From: Marinobacterium sp. xm-d-530
Lineage (GTDB): Bacteria; Pseudomonadota; Gammaproteobacteria; Pseudomonadales; Balneatricaceae
Direction of reading: 5' to 3'
Assembly: GCF_013283365.1 (NCBI RefSeq)
Contig: NZ_WBYM01000004.1
Span: 186,001 to 250,000, forward strand
DNA: 64,000 nucleotides
The notes under the pieces are model-generated. The model worked only from the letters and a program-made list of their open reading frames with translations, searched no databases and was not told the origin of the DNA. Below, piece after piece: positions 44,777-55,583 of the stretch. Made by a program: the position numbers and the translations under genes. Numbering within the stretch: the first letter of the stretch is position 1; each line of letters begins with the position of its first letter.

Positions 44777-46206
44777 GCCCAAAAGCCGGACATCGTAAAG
44801 AGTATGAAGTGCCAGAGATGCGCCGTATTAACCGAATCCACTTTGTGGGCATCGGAGGTGTGGGTATGTGTGGCATCGCCGAAGTGTTATTGAACCAGGG
44901 TTATGCTATCTCCGGTTCTGATATCCGTGAGTCGGCAGTGACCAATCGACTTCAGTCACTCGGCGCGACCATTTTTATTGGCCATGCGGCTGAGAATGTC
45001 GAGGGGATAGATGTCCTAGTCACCTCAACAGCGGTCGATCAAACCAATCCAGAAGTTGCCCGCGCCAAAGAGCAGTTAATACCGGTTGTTCGTCGTGCTG
45101 AAATGTTGGCCGAGTTGATGCGCTACCGCCATGGGATTGCAGTGGCAGGCACACACGGTAAAACAACGACGACCAGTTTGGTTGCTTCTATTCTCGCAGA
45201 AGCGCAACAGTCACCCACCTTTGTGATCGGCGGTCGTCTAACCAGTGCAGGCACCAATGCTCAGCTTGGGCGCAGTCGTTACTTAGTCGCTGAAGCGGAT
45301 GAGTCTGATGCCTCATTCCTGCACCTGCAGCCGATGGTGGCGATTGTCACCAACATCGATGCTGATCATATGGATACCTACGACGGTGACTTCGGCAAGT
45401 TGAAGCAGACCTTTATCCGTTTTCTGCAGAATCTCCCATTTTACGGACTGGCCGTTATGTGTATCGATGATCCCGTCGTGCGCGAATTGATGCCAGAGGT
45501 TGGGCGCCCCATGCTCAGTTATGGCTTCTCTGAAGATGCAGACTTCCAAGCTTATGACCTAGAGCAGAATGGACTGCAGAGCCGTTTTAAGGTGAGACGT
45601 CCAGGTGGACTAAGTGATCTTTCGGTCTGTCTAAATATGCCAGGACGCCACAACGTATTGAACGCACTCGCTGCAATTGCCGTTGCAACGGATGAAGAGA
45701 TCGACGATGCGGCGATCTGTCGTGCATTGGAGAAGTTCGAAGGCGTCGGACGTCGGTTCCAAGTATTGGGTGAGCTGCCACTGGAGAGCGGTAGTGTGAC
45801 ACTGGTCGATGATTATGGTCATCACCCACGTGAGGTTCAAGCGGTGATCAGTGCGGTTGAAGAGGGCTGGCCGGGTCGTCGCTTAGTGATGGTCTATCAG
45901 CCTCACCGCTACACACGTACGCGTGATCTCTATGAAGATTTTGTTCAGGTGTTGCAACGTCCCGATCAGCTACTGCTGCTTGAGGTCTATGCAGCCGGTG
46001 AGGAGGCGATTCCAGGCGCGGACACACGTTCCCTCTGCCGTTCTCTGCGTCAACGTGGCAAAGAGCCCATTTTTGTTGAATCAAATGAGCACATAGCCGA
46101 GATGTTGAAAGAGGTTCTGCAACCGGGTGATCTGCTTCTGACTCAGGGTGCAGGGAACATCACAACGCTGGCTCACCAGCTACGTGAACACTGGGGTGAG
46201 GTCTAA
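44773..46206 (+). CDS. murC: UDP-MurNAc:L-alanine ligase
   Basis: First Mur ligase, attaches L-Ala to UDP-MurNAc (477 aa). [22 protein letters not shown] site [52 protein letters not shown] and [12 protein letters not shown] are conserved MurC motifs. Confidence 0.98.
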   Translation: MSPKAGHRKEYEVPEMRRINRIHFVGIGGVGMCGIAEVLLNQGYAISGSDIRESAVTNRLQSLGATIFIGHAAENVEGIDVLVTSTAVDQTNPEVARAKEQLIPVVRRAEMLAELMRYRHGIAVAGTHGKTTTTSLVASILAEAQQSPTFVIGGRLTSAGTNAQLGRSRYLVAEADESDASFLHLQPMVAIVTNIDADHMDTYDGDFGKLKQTFIRFLQNLPFYGLAVMCIDDPVVRELMPEVGRPMLSYGFSEDADFQAYDLEQNGLQSRFKVRRPGGLSDLSVCLNMPGRHNVLNALAAIAVATDEEIDDAAICRALEKFEGVGRRFQVLGELPLESGSVTLVDDYGHHPREVQAVISAVEEGWPGRRLVMVYQPHRYTRTRDLYEDFVQVLQRPDQLLLLEVYAAGEEAIPGADTRSLCRSLRQRGKEPIFVESNEHIAEMLKEVLQPGDLLLTQGAGNITTLAHQLREHWGEV

Positions 46207-46211
46207 GTCTG

Positions 46212-47162
46212 ATGGCTGAATCGATTACTAAATACTCCAAACAAGAGCTGCAAAGCCTAGGTCGTGTCGCCGTTATCATGGGTGGCAATGCGTCAGAACG
46301 TCAGGTATCTCTGAACAGTGGTAATGCGGTATTAGCGGCGCTGCAGAGTGCCGGTGTCGATGCGTTCGCACTGGATTTGACAGGTAATGGACAGAACCCA
46401 TTAACTCAATTAGTGGAAACCGAATTTGATCGCGCGTTTCTGATTGTCCACGGGCCTGGTGGAGAAGATGGCCAGCTACAAGGCGCTCTTGAACTGATTA
46501 ATAAGCCTTACACCGGCAGCGGCGTCGCAGCCTCTGCGGTGGGAATGGATAAGATGCGCACCAAGCAGCTCTGGTTAGGTGCCGGTCTACCCACTCCAGC
46601 CTATGCGTCGCTTTGCCCAAGCAGTGACTTTGATCAGATCGTTGAGGATCTCGGACTGCCTCTGATGGTGAAACCCGCTAATGAGGGGTCGAGTATTGGC
46701 ATGAGTCGTGTCAGCAGCGCTCAAGAGTTACGTGATGCTTATGCTGTGGCGGCTCAGTTTGATAGCCGAGTGATCGCCGAACAGTGGGTCAATGGTCCTG
46801 AGTTCACCGTCGCAATTCTAAATGGCCGTGCACTGCCCATTATTCGCCTTGTGACACCCCATGAGTTTTACGACTTCGATGCTAAGTACCAAGCGAATGA
46901 CACTCAATACCTGTTTGATACCGGTTTGGATAACGAGCAGATCGAAGAGATGCAAGGTCTGGTTGAGCAGGCTTTCCATGTAGTCGGTTGTAGTGGTTGG
47001 GGGCGCGTGGATTTGATGATGGATCAAGCGGGTCAGTTTCAGTTGTTAGAGGTAAATACCACACCGGGTATGACCGATCACAGTCTGGTGCCTATGGCGG
47101 CAAAACAGGCCGGAATTAGTTTTAGTGAACTCTGTGTCGAAATTGTGATGGAGGCTCGATAG
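46212..47162 (+). CDS. ddlB: D-alanine:D-alanine ligase
   Basis: ATP-grasp enzyme (316 aa) making D-Ala-D-Ala for MurF. It has VIMGGNASERQVSLNSG, HGPGGEDGQLQG, LPLMVKPANEGSSIGM, EQWVNGPEFTVAIL and LLEVNTTPGMTDHSLVPMAA. The HGxxGEDG motif reads HGPGGEDG. It follows murC by 5 nt and precedes ftsQ by 2 nt. Confidence 0.97.
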   Translation: MAESITKYSKQELQSLGRVAVIMGGNASERQVSLNSGNAVLAALQSAGVDAFALDLTGNGQNPLTQLVETEFDRAFLIVHGPGGEDGQLQGALELINKPYTGSGVAASAVGMDKMRTKQLWLGAGLPTPAYASLCPSSDFDQIVEDLGLPLMVKPANEGSSIGMSRVSSAQELRDAYAVAAQFDSRVIAEQWVNGPEFTVAILNGRALPIIRLVTPHEFYDFDAKYQANDTQYLFDTGLDNEQIEEMQGLVEQAFHVVGCSGWGRVDLMMDQAGQFQLLEVNTTPGMTDHSLVPMAAKQAGISFSELCVEIVMEAR

Positions 47163-47164
47163 TC

Positions 47165-48022
47165 GTGGCCTTCAGCCTACCTTGGAAAAAAACGATCCCC
47201 ACTCAAGTGGCTGAGATCGTTGAGACTCAACAGTCAGCTGCGCAAGAGGCGGAGATCCTCTTTGAGCGAGCTGATCGTTTGGTTGAGTCCGAGGTGGCAA
47301 ATGAGTCGGATTGGATCTGGAAGCCGGTGTTGGTACTGACCATCTGCGGGATTTTGCTGTCACTGATATTCACAGCGGTTCGCGAGTATACCCAGTGGTT
47401 GAATCGTCCTGTAGAGACCGTTGTTGTCGATGGAGCAACCCGTCACATCGATAAAACTGTCATCGCGAATCAGGTAGCAGCGGGTATCAATGGACGCATT
47501 TTGGAGCTCGACCTTGGCGCCATTCAAGAGCGACTTGTTGAGGAGCCATGGATCAATGAAGTTGAGGTGCGCCGAGCTTGGCCACCGGCTTTACAAGTGA
47601 AGTTGATTGAAGAGGTTCCTGTTGCACGTTGGGGAAATCGAGGCTTATTGAATCACCAGGGTGACATCTTCTGGCCAGAGAGGGTCGATGCTTATCAAGC
47701 CCTGCCCGAGTTGTCAGGACCGTCCCACGAGACGGTTCGAATTATGCAGCAGTTTAGGGATCTAAACTCACTGTTTATTCGATCGGGTATTACCTTGGCT
47801 GGACTGGAGTTGGAGTCTCGAGGTGCTTGGACACTGCATCTCAATAATGGAATCAAAGTGGTCGCAGGTCGAGATGACCTGATGCCCAGACTAAGGCGCT
47901 TCATACAGGTCTATGAAACGCAGCTGGTTAAGCAGCAAGAGTCAATTGAAGAGGTTGATATCCGTTACACCAATGGTGTGGCGGTTAAATGGAAAAAGGG
48001 TTCAGGAACCAAGCGTTCCTAA
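47165..48022 (+). CDS. ftsQ: Cell division protein FtsQ
   Basis: Bitopic divisome scaffold (285 aa): cytoplasmic N-terminus, membrane helix near residues 56-76 (LVLTICGILLSLIFTAV), POTRA domain (VVVDGATRHIDKTVIANQVA) and a periplasmic beta domain with VRRAWPPALQVKLIEEVPVARWG. GTG start at 47165, 2 nt after ddlB. Odd: in other gammaproteobacterial dcw clusters ftsA follows at once; here the next gene is ftsZ, 93 nt on. Confidence 0.95.
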   Translation: MAFSLPWKKTIPTQVAEIVETQQSAAQEAEILFERADRLVESEVANESDWIWKPVLVLTICGILLSLIFTAVREYTQWLNRPVETVVVDGATRHIDKTVIANQVAAGINGRILELDLGAIQERLVEEPWINEVEVRRAWPPALQVKLIEEVPVARWGNRGLLNHQGDIFWPERVDAYQALPELSGPSHETVRIMQQFRDLNSLFIRSGITLAGLELESRGAWTLHLNNGIKVVAGRDDLMPRLRRFIQVYETQLVKQQESIEEVDIRYTNGVAVKWKKGSGTKRS

Positions 48023-48115
48023 AACAGGTTTTCACGACTCAATCAGCAGAATTTGAGCGAGGGTATTTAAATGCTTCATCTCTATTGGGGAATAGAGTTG
48101 AAAGGGGGAGAGAAG
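48023..48115 (+). other. ftsQ-ftsZ junction lacking ftsA
   Basis: This 93-nt spacer is all that separates ftsQ from ftsZ. A ~1.25-kb ftsA is expected here. No remnant of FtsA motifs is readable in any frame, so a clean deletion or relocation is more likely than a decaying pseudogene. It contains the strong ftsZ ribosome-binding site GGGGGAGAG at 48104-48112. Confidence 0.85.
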
Positions 48116-49267
48116 ATGTTTCAGTTAATTGATCAGGCTGCAGAAGGCGCAAAGATCAAAGTGGTCGGCATCGGGGGTGGCGGCGGTAACGCGGTTGCTC
48201 ATATGCGTACACAAGCCATGGATGGGGTTCAGTTTATCTGTGTGAATACTGATGCCCAGGCGTTGAGTGATATTACTTTGAGTGAGGCGCTGCACATTGG
48301 TCGCGAAACGACCAATGGTCTTGGCGCGGGTGCTAATCCAGAGGTTGGGCGTGCCGCGGCTCAAGAGAGTCGAGCTGCGATTGCTGAACAGTTGGCGGGT
48401 GCCGATATGGTGTTCATTACGGCCGGCATGGGCGGTGGTACAGGTACCGGGGCAGCGCCAGTGGTTGCCGAGGTTGCACGTGAATTGGGTGCGCTGACGG
48501 TTGCGGTCGTGACTAAGCCGTTTAAGTTTGAAGGCAAGAGCAGAATGCGCATTGCGGATCAGGGTATCTCTGAGCTTAAAGAGGCGGTTGACTCGTTGAT
48601 TATAATTCCCAACGAGAAGTTGATGAGCGCGCTTGGTAGTAAGGTGACGTTGATCAAAGCCTTTGCGGAAGCCAATAATGTTCTTAAAGGGGCGGTCGAG
48701 GGCATCTCTGATCTGATCACTCGTCCTGGTATGATCAATGTCGACTTTGCCGATGTACGTACTGTGATGACAGAGATGGGCATGTCGATGATGGGCACTG
48801 GCCGAGCATTAGGTGATGAGCGTGCTCGAATTGCGACAGAGCAGGCGGTTCAAAGTCCTCTTTTAGAAGGGGTTGATCTTAAAGGGGCTAAGGGTGTCTT
48901 GGTCAATGTAGCGGCAGGCAAAGATCTAAGCCTGGGTGAGTTTTCGGAAGTGGGTGATCTGGTTGCAGAGTACGCCGCTGAAGATGCCACTATCGTGGTC
49001 GGCACGGTAGTCGATGAAACTCTGGGAGACGAGATTAAGGTTACGGTTGTAGCAACAGGGTTAAGTTCTACTCAGCAGAGCGTTATACCGGAACCTGTGT
49101 TGGTTGTTGAAAACAGAGAGCCTAAAGCGAAATTGGACATCAATACGTTCGAGCTTCCGGAGATTCTGAAGCGAACTAATCTTGAAGCTCTGCTGGATAA
49201 GCCGGAGCCTGAAGATCCCTACGCGGATCTCGATTACTTAGATGTTCCGACCTATCTTCGTCGCTGA
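48116..49267 (+). CDS. ftsZ: Cell division protein FtsZ
   Basis: Tubulin-like GTPase that forms the Z ring. ATG at 48116 gives [21 protein letters not shown] and has GGGGGAGAG just upstream; the frame reaches back to 48071 but that start lacks support. 383 aa, with the tubulin signature GGGTGTG at residues 106-112 and T7-loop-type sequence [12 protein letters not shown]. The C-terminal conserved peptide is [10 protein letters not shown], ending right at the stop, without the short tail found in E. coli. That peptide normally binds FtsA and ZipA; FtsA is not encoded next door. Confidence 0.98.
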   Translation: MFQLIDQAAEGAKIKVVGIGGGGGNAVAHMRTQAMDGVQFICVNTDAQALSDITLSEALHIGRETTNGLGAGANPEVGRAAAQESRAAIAEQLAGADMVFITAGMGGGTGTGAAPVVAEVARELGALTVAVVTKPFKFEGKSRMRIADQGISELKEAVDSLIIIPNEKLMSALGSKVTLIKAFAEANNVLKGAVEGISDLITRPGMINVDFADVRTVMTEMGMSMMGTGRALGDERARIATEQAVQSPLLEGVDLKGAKGVLVNVAAGKDLSLGEFSEVGDLVAEYAAEDATIVVGTVVDETLGDEIKVTVVATGLSSTQQSVIPEPVLVVENREPKAKLDINTFELPEILKRTNLEALLDKPEPEDPYADLDYLDVPTYLRR

Positions 49268-49367
49268 ACGGAACCTGAATATTTTTTGAGTAAACGCTAG
49301 GAAGCGGGGTGGCTTTCCTTTATGATGTGCTGTTAATACGTCATAACTGGATTGGTTGCCCCCGCGG

Positions 49368-50282
49368 ATGATTAAACAGCGCACACTCAAAAACAGCATT
49401 AAAGCGACAGGTATCGGCCTGCATTCAGGTCAAAAAGTCTACCTGACCTTGCGCCCAGCCCCTGTTAATACGGGTATTATCTTCCGTCGTGTGGATCTTG
49501 ATCCCGTGGTTGAAATCCCTGCTGTTGCGCACAATGTCTCTGACACCACGCTGTCTACCAACATCTCTATGGGCGGCGCTCGTGTCGCGACGATTGAGCA
49601 CCTTCTATCTGCTCTGGCGGGACTTGGTATCGATAATGCCTACATCGAGTTGAGTGCTGAAGAAGTCCCTATTATGGATGGCAGTGCCGCTCCTTTTGTT
49701 TTCTTGGTTCAGTCTGCCGGTATTGAAGAGCAGAACGCGCCTAAACAGTTCATCCGTATCCTTAAAGAGGTTCAGGTTGAACACGAAGGTAAGATTGCTA
49801 AATTCCTTCCGTTCAATGGATTTAAAGTCGGCTTTCAGATTGAGTTCGATCACCCAGTATTTGAAAACCGTACTCAGCATGCTGCCCTCGATTTTTCGAG
49901 CACCTCCTTTGTTAAAGAGGTGGCACGTGCGCGTACTTTTGGTTTTATGCGTGATATCGAATACCTACGTTCTCAAAACTTGGCGTTGGGTGGCAGCTTT
50001 GATAACGCAATCGTTGTTGATGACTACCGTATCCTCAATGAAGATGGCCTTCGTTACGAAGATGAGTTCGTTAAGCACAAGATTCTTGATGCAGTCGGTG
50101 ATCTCTACCTACTCGGTAAGAGCTTGATCGGTGAGTTCTACGGCGATAAATCAGGTCACTTCCTGAATAACCGTCTGCTTCGTACGCTTCTAGAAGATGA
50201 ATCTGCATGGGAAGTGGTGACCTTCGAAACTGACGATCACAAAGCCCCCATTTCATATCAGCGTCCAGCAGCTGCTGTCTGA
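49368..50282 (+). CDS. lpxC: UDP-3-O-acyl-N-acetylglucosamine deacetylase
   Basis: Zinc enzyme for the committed step of lipid A synthesis (304 aa). ATG at 49368 gives [21 protein letters not shown], the family start; a TTG four codons earlier is unlikely. Visible: [17 protein letters not shown] (Zn ligand His), [26 protein letters not shown] and [15 protein letters not shown] with the remaining zinc ligands. A -10-like TATGAT lies about 47 bp upstream. Its degradation is expected to be controlled by LapB (5.0-6.2 kb). Confidence 0.97.
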   Translation: MIKQRTLKNSIKATGIGLHSGQKVYLTLRPAPVNTGIIFRRVDLDPVVEIPAVAHNVSDTTLSTNISMGGARVATIEHLLSALAGLGIDNAYIELSAEEVPIMDGSAAPFVFLVQSAGIEEQNAPKQFIRILKEVQVEHEGKIAKFLPFNGFKVGFQIEFDHPVFENRTQHAALDFSSTSFVKEVARARTFGFMRDIEYLRSQNLALGGSFDNAIVVDDYRILNEDGLRYEDEFVKHKILDAVGDLYLLGKSLIGEFYGDKSGHFLNNRLLRTLLEDESAWEVVTFETDDHKAPISYQRPAAAV

Positions 50283-50305
50283 TTGAACAAAACATGTTAT
50301 AAAAC

Positions 50306-50335
50306 AGGGCCGACTTAGATCGGCCCTATTTTTTT
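50306..50335 (+). terminator. Rho-independent terminator after lpxC
   Basis: AGGGCCGA (50306-50313) / TCGGCCCT (50320-50327) with a 6-nt loop and a following T-run. It closes the dcw transcription unit and separates it from secA. No secM-like gene lies in the spacer. Confidence 0.9.
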
Positions 50336-50432
50336 GCAAAATAGCTAAGGGTTTACTCAGTAAAAGGTTGTTTTTAGGCTGAGTGCCCCCATAAAAAACT
50401 TAATTAATAATGACTCACTAGTTGACCCAATC

Positions 50433-53177
50433 ATGCTTACCTCTTTCCTCTCTAAAATTTTCGGCAGTAAAAACGATCGTGAACTTAAACGTATGGGCCG
50501 CATCGTTAAACAAATTAACGAACTAGAACCCGAGTTTGAATCACTCAGTGACGAGGGGATCAAAGAGAAAACGGCTCAATTTAGAGAGCGACTCGAACAG
50601 GGAGAGTCTCTAGATAAGCTCCTACCTGAAGCCTTTGCCAACTGTCGAGAAGCGTCAAAACGCGTGATGGGTATGCGCCACTTCGACGTTCAGTTGATCG
50701 GTGGTATGACACTGCATGATGGCAAAGTGGCTGAGATGCGCACCGGTGAAGGTAAAACTCTGGTCGCTACGCTTGCGGTCTATCTAAACGCAATCTCTGC
50801 CAAAGGTGTTCACGTCGTAACCGTCAACGACTATCTTGCAAGTCGTGATGCAGAGTGGATGCGTCCACTCTACGAAGCACTGGGTCTATCAGTGGGTGTC
50901 GTTGTGTCAGGTCAGGATGGTGAGACCAAACGCGCTGCCTATGCCTGTGATATCACCTACGGTACCAATAACGAATTTGGTTTTGACTACCTGCGCGACA
51001 ACATGGCGTTCAATCTGACCGATAAGGTTCAGCGTGATTTCAACTTTGCCGTGGTCGATGAGGTGGACTCGATTCTGATCGATGAAGCACGTACCCCGTT
51101 GATCATCTCAGGTCCTGCTGAAGACAGTTCAGAAACCTACAAAGCGATCAACACACTGATTCCACATCTGACTCAATTTGAAGGTGAGATTGATGTCAAA
51201 GATGAGACGCAGGTGATCAATGAAGATTTCCACGTCGATGAGAAGAACCGTACCGTTGAGTTGACCGAAGCGGGTCATGAAAAAGTTGAAGGCATGTTGA
51301 TCGAAGCGGGTCTTCTTGCGGAAGGCGATAGTCTCTATGCTCCGCAGAACCTAACCCTGCTGCACCATGTCCTAGCGGCACTTCGCGCACACCACCTGTT
51401 TGTTAAAGATCGTGACTACATCGTTCAGGGTGGTCAGGTTGTCATCGTCGATGAGCATACCGGTCGTATCATGGCGGGCCGTCGTTGGTCAGAAGGTCTT
51501 CACCAAGCTGTTGAAGCGAAAGAGGGTGTTGAGATCCAGATGGAGAGCCAAACCCTAGCGTCGACCACCTTCCAGAACTACTTCCGTCTCTACAACAAGC
51601 TATCGGGTATGACCGGTACAGCGGATACGGAAGCGTTCGAGCTACGTCAAATTTATGGTCTGGACGTAGTGGTCATTCCGACTAACCGTCCGATTCAACG
51701 TATCGATTACAACGATCTGGTCTACTTGTCGATCGAGGATAAGTTCGAAGCGATCGTTAAAGAGGTTAAGCACTGCCAAGAGCAGCAACGCCCAATTCTA
51801 GTGGGTACTGCGTCAGTCAGCTCTTCTGAACTTCTTTCGCAGATGCTTGATAAAGCAGGCATCAAACATAACGTACTGAACGCCAAGCAACACGACCGAG
51901 AAGCGGGTGTCATCGCTGAAGCGGGTCGTCCAGGTGCAGTCACCATTGCAACCAATATGGCCGGTCGTGGTACCGATATCATGCTTGGCGGTAAGCTTGA
52001 AGTTGAACTTGAAGCACTAGGTGAAAATGCTACAGAAGAGCAGATCGAAGCCGCTAAAGCGGATTGGTCTAAGCGTCATGAAGCGGTGCTTGAGGCGGGT
52101 GGTCTACACATCATCGGTACTGAGCGTCACGAGTCTCGTCGTATCGATAATCAGTTGCGTGGTCGTGCTGGCCGCCAAGGTGACCCAGGTTCGTCACGTT
52201 TCTTCCTGTCACTTGAAGATGACTTGATGCGTATCTTCGCTTCCGATCGTGTTCGTAACATGATGAAAGCGCTAGGTATGGAGAAAGGTGAAGCGATTGA
52301 GCATAAGATGGTCTCCAATGCCATTGAGAAAGCTCAGCGCAAAGTGGAAGGCCGAAACTTCGATATTCGTAAGCAGCTTCTTGAGTATGATGATGTTGCT
52401 AACGACCAGCGTACCGTCATCTACGATCAGCGCAATGAGTTGATGTCGAGCGATGATATTTCTGAAACCATCGATGCGATCCGTGAAGAGGTGGTTAACG
52501 ACACCATCAGCACCTTTATTCCACCTGAGTCACTCTCTGAACAGTGGGATATCCCGGGTCTGGAAGAGGAGATCAAAACACGCTTTGCCGTTGAGATGCC
52601 GATTCAGCAGTGGCTAGATGAGGACGATAACCTCTACGAAGAGACACTGCGCACACGCATTCTTGATCAGATCGTTGAAGTGTATCGCCAGAAAGAGGCG
52701 TTGGTCGGAACCGAATCCTTCCGTAATTTCGAGAAGCAAGTGATGCTTCAAGTGCTGGACCAGCTTTGGAAAGAGCACCTGCAGACGATGGATCTACTTC
52801 GTCGTGGCATTCACTTACGTGGTTATGCTCAGAAAAACCCGAAACAGGAGTACAAACGTGAGTCGTTTGAACTGTTCCAGGGGCTTCTAGAGAACATCAA
52901 AGCCGACGTTGTTCGTATCATCAGCCACGTTCAAGTGCGTGCTCCTGAAGATGTTGAAGAGATGGAGCGTCAGCGTCGTGAAGCGGCTGAGAAACAGGCC
53001 ATGGACTTCAAACACGATGCTGCGACGGGAATGCAGGGTGAAGAGACTGATAGCGGTATTGAAGGCGAAGAACAACCAGCAACCTTCAAACGTGATGATC
53101 GTAAAGTAGGGCGTAACGAACCTTGTCCTTGTGGATCAGGCAAGAAATACAAAGCCTGTCACGGTAAGATCTCTTAA
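50433..53177 (+). CDS. secA: Protein translocase ATPase SecA
   Basis: Motor of Sec-dependent export (914 aa). Walker [16 protein letters not shown]-type [46 protein letters not shown] and [23 protein letters not shown] are present. The C-terminal zinc module [14 protein letters not shown] binds SecB. It has its own transcription unit between the lpxC terminator and the hairpin at 53193. Confidence 0.98.
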   Translation: MLTSFLSKIFGSKNDRELKRMGRIVKQINELEPEFESLSDEGIKEKTAQFRERLEQGESLDKLLPEAFANCREASKRVMGMRHFDVQLIGGMTLHDGKVAEMRTGEGKTLVATLAVYLNAISAKGVHVVTVNDYLASRDAEWMRPLYEALGLSVGVVVSGQDGETKRAAYACDITYGTNNEFGFDYLRDNMAFNLTDKVQRDFNFAVVDEVDSILIDEARTPLIISGPAEDSSETYKAINTLIPHLTQFEGEIDVKDETQVINEDFHVDEKNRTVELTEAGHEKVEGMLIEAGLLAEGDSLYAPQNLTLLHHVLAALRAHHLFVKDRDYIVQGGQVVIVDEHTGRIMAGRRWSEGLHQAVEAKEGVEIQMESQTLASTTFQNYFRLYNKLSGMTGTADTEAFELRQIYGLDVVVIPTNRPIQRIDYNDLVYLSIEDKFEAIVKEVKHCQEQQRPILVGTASVSSSELLSQMLDKAGIKHNVLNAKQHDREAGVIAEAGRPGAVTIATNMAGRGTDIMLGGKLEVELEALGENATEEQIEAAKADWSKRHEAVLEAGGLHIIGTERHESRRIDNQLRGRAGRQGDPGSSRFFLSLEDDLMRIFASDRVRNMMKALGMEKGEAIEHKMVSNAIEKAQRKVEGRNFDIRKQLLEYDDVANDQRTVIYDQRNELMSSDDISETIDAIREEVVNDTISTFIPPESLSEQWDIPGLEEEIKTRFAVEMPIQQWLDEDDNLYEETLRTRILDQIVEVYRQKEALVGTESFRNFEKQVMLQVLDQLWKEHLQTMDLLRRGIHLRGYAQKNPKQEYKRESFELFQGLLENIKADVVRIISHVQVRAPEDVEEMERQRREAAEKQAMDFKHDAATGMQGEETDSGIEGEEQPATFKRDDRKVGRNEPCPCGSGKKYKACHGKIS

Positions 53178-53192
53178 GCAAAATCGATCATT

Positions 53193-53220
53193 AAAGGCTG
53201 CTCATTGAGCGGCCTTTTTT
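53193..53220. terminator. Terminator between secA and cca
   Basis: AAAGGCTGCTC / GAGCGGCCTTTTTT stem-loop (one G-U pair) 16 nt after secA, with T-run; convergent junction with the cca operon. Confidence 0.85.
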
Positions 53221-53268
53221 GTGCGCGTTACTTTCGATCGGTTATTTTCTAGCCGTTATTTTGAAGGG

Positions 53269-54360
53269 TTAAGCAGAGAGAGTCGACAATCTCTCAATCT
53301 GTCTGCGACGCAACTCAGATCCTAGCTCGGCACCCGAGAATCCATCAGCCATCACCTGTTTTGGCTGAACAGCTGCGACTGACTCAACGGCTGTCGCTAA
53401 GTCAGCAGAGTTGAATCGGTTATCCTGCTGCAGTGCGTCGTGAATATGGATCAGAGGCTCAGCGGCGGTGGGTTGCTTGATCAATTTAAGATCGTTGATT
53501 AACTGAAGTTTTTGTTCGGCATCAGCTGTTGGGAAATTCGACAGAGTCGCTGAGTGTCTAGAGAAGGCAATCGCTAGCGATTTGAAACGGTTGGGGACTT
53601 TGAGTTTGAGCGCTAAGGCGTCAACCTCCTCGGTGCTCAGATTCGCAAGGTGGCACAACAGAGCAAATCGCTCCTCAGCCGCTTCAAGTAGTGGACTATC
53701 GACGCTATGCAAATCCTGCAACGCAATCCTGTCCAGTGGTGCCAGCAGGTAGTTGGCATGACTCTTTGCTAAGGTAGTTAAGAACTGACTGGGTGTCTTA
53801 GTATTTAGCGCTCGCTCAAACTCCTGCCAAACCCGCTCTGTGGTCAGATGGTCCAGCTCACCCGAGGCGCTCATACCCTGCATTAATGCTAGGGTCTCAG
53901 GTGCGACTTTGAAACCAAGGTGGGCAAAACGCGCATGGAAACGGGCCACACGAAGTACGCGGAGGGGATCCTCTAAAAAGGCGTCAGAGACGTGCCTGAG
54001 TAGGCGAGCATTTAGATCTTTTTGGCCGTTGAATGGGTCGGTAATGACGCCAGTATCACTCTTGGCCATCGCATTAATCGTCAGGTCTCTCCTGAGTAGA
54101 TCCTCATCCAGGGTGACGCTTGGATCAGTATGGAAGGTGAACCCTTTGTAGCCGCGGCCACTTTTGCGTTCGGTTCTGGCTAAGGCATACTCTTCGTGCG
54201 TTTCAGGATGGAGGAAGACGGGAAAGTCACTGCCAACCGGCCTATAACCCGCTTCAAGCATCGCTTCTGGTGTGGCACCGACGACGACCCAATCTCGGTC
54301 TTTAACCTCAAGACCGAGTAGTTCGTCACGCACAGCACCACCCACCAGATAGATCTGCAT
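53269..54360 (-). CDS. cca: CCA-adding tRNA nucleotidyltransferase (short form)
   Basis: Adds or repairs the 3'-CCA of tRNAs without a template. The class II head domain is intact: [24 protein letters not shown] (DxD metal site), [10 protein letters not shown] and [12 protein letters not shown]. At 363 aa it is about 50 residues shorter than E. coli Cca and lacks a readable HD phosphohydrolase motif in the C-terminal part, so it is probably nucleotidyltransferase only. It follows glpE by 2 nt in an apaH-glpE-cca operon. Confidence 0.93.
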   Translation of the reverse strand: MQIYLVGGAVRDELLGLEVKDRDWVVVGATPEAMLEAGYRPVGSDFPVFLHPETHEEYALARTERKSGRGYKGFTFHTDPSVTLDEDLLRRDLTINAMAKSDTGVITDPFNGQKDLNARLLRHVSDAFLEDPLRVLRVARFHARFAHLGFKVAPETLALMQGMSASGELDHLTTERVWQEFERALNTKTPSQFLTTLAKSHANYLLAPLDRIALQDLHSVDSPLLEAAEERFALLCHLANLSTEEVDALALKLKVPNRFKSLAIAFSRHSATLSNFPTADAEQKLQLINDLKLIKQPTAAEPLIHIHDALQQDNRFNSADLATAVESVAAVQPKQVMADGFSGAELGSELRRRQIERLSTLSA

Positions 54361-54362
54361 GG

Positions 54363-54683
54363 TTAACCTTTTTCGCAGTGCTCAGGGAAGGCCAATACCC
54401 AGCGTTCAAAACCGCCATCAATGCTGTAGACCTCTTCAAAGCCACGCTCACAAAGGAAAGCGGCTGCAGATTGGCTGCTCATACCGTGGTAACAGCAGAC
54501 AAGAATGGGCGAATCGAATTCGTGGCTATCGATGAACTCTTGTAGGTTGTCATTGGTTAGATTAACAGCGCCTTTGATGTGATTGTTGGCAAAGCTCTGT
54601 CCATCACGAATGTCGGCTACAACGGCGCCTTTCTCAATGAGTTCTAGGGCATCTTTTGCAACGACGTGTTTAAATTGATTCAT
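54363..54683 (-). CDS. glpE: Thiosulfate sulfurtransferase GlpE (single-domain rhodanese)
   Basis: A 106-aa rhodanese domain with [21 protein letters not shown] and the active-site loop [13 protein letters not shown] carrying the persulfide cysteine. Loop length and size match GlpE. Transfers sulfane sulfur, possibly to thioredoxin or cyanide. Middle gene of apaH-glpE-cca. Confidence 0.92.
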   Translation of the reverse strand: MNQFKHVVAKDALELIEKGAVVADIRDGQSFANNHIKGAVNLTNDNLQEFIDSHEFDSPILVCCYHGMSSQSAAAFLCERGFEEVYSIDGGFERWVLAFPEHCEKG

Positions 54684-54702
54684 TTAGTATCCTTAGTCAT
54701 TC

Positions 54703-55512
54703 TTAACGATTTAACTCTTGGCTTGAGATCGAGAAGATCGATCCATCCTCTAGTCTCAAAGCCGTTAACTCTCCGCCCCAAACACATCCGGTGTCGAGAG
54801 CGTAATGATTGGGTGCCACTCGCAGCCCTAATGCCGCCCAGTGACCGGTAATCTGTTTGTGAGAACTGACCTGTGTCGGTAGTTCAAACCAGGGGAGGAA
54901 ACCCTCAGGCTGTTCGTCTAATCCACCGTTTGCGTCAAAGTCCAATTTACCAGAGGGTTTAATATAGCGCATGCGGGTGAAGTAGTTAGTGATCGTTCGC
55001 AATCGATCGAAGCCAATGATCTCATCTTTCCATTTGGCGGGTTTATTGCCATACATCTGTTCGAAATAGTGGACGGACAGGGTGCTGTTTAAGCAATCAG
55101 TCACCTCTTTCGCCAGTTGCTCAGCTTGTTCTAAGGACCAGATGTGGGGAATGCCTGCATGGGTCATCACATAGCCTAAGGCGTCGCAGCGTTGAATCAG
55201 TGGTTGTTGTATAAGCCAACTCAGTAACTCATTGCGATCTTGCGCCTGCATGATCGGTTTTAATGTTTTTCCTACCTTTCGATCGACACCTGAGGCAAGT
55301 GCTAACAGGTGCAGGTCATGATTGCCAAGAACAATGCGCGCGCGAGGTCCAAGTGATTTTATAAATCGCAAAACCTCTAAGGAGTCAGGACCTCGATTAA
55401 CCAGATCGCCAGCAATCCATAGCTGGTCATCTTCACTGAATTGGAGTGAATCAAGTAGGGCGATCAGTGTTCGATAGCACCCTTGAATATCTCCGATGGC
55501 ATAGGTCGACAT
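54703..55512 (-). CDS. apaH: Diadenosine tetraphosphatase (symmetrical)
   Basis: Hydrolyses Ap4A to two ADP and removes Np4-caps from RNA (269 aa). Metallophosphatase motifs: YAIGDIQGCYRTL (GDIxGC), WIAGDLVNRGPDS (GDxVxRG), VLGNHDLHLLAL (GNHD) and the C-terminal ALDTGCVWGGELTALRL. First gene of a minus-strand operon, divergent from the DNA glycosylase gene with a 71-bp gap. Confidence 0.96.
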   Translation of the reverse strand: MSTYAIGDIQGCYRTLIALLDSLQFSEDDQLWIAGDLVNRGPDSLEVLRFIKSLGPRARIVLGNHDLHLLALASGVDRKVGKTLKPIMQAQDRNELLSWLIQQPLIQRCDALGYVMTHAGIPHIWSLEQAEQLAKEVTDCLNSTLSVHYFEQMYGNKPAKWKDEIIGFDRLRTITNYFTRMRYIKPSGKLDFDANGGLDEQPEGFLPWFELPTQVSSHKQITGHWAALGLRVAPNHYALDTGCVWGGELTALRLEDGSIFSISSQELNR

Positions 55513-55583
55513 TGCGTTGTTAAAACCGCTTAGTTAGGCTGAAAGGCCATAGCATATAGGAATTCTTCAGTGGACCCAAAAGG

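Noticed and set aside
50283-50432. Search for secM between lpxC and secA
   Set aside because: The spacer holds a terminator and no ORF with a signal peptide or arrest motif; secM is limited to certain enteric and related lineages, so its absence is ordinary.
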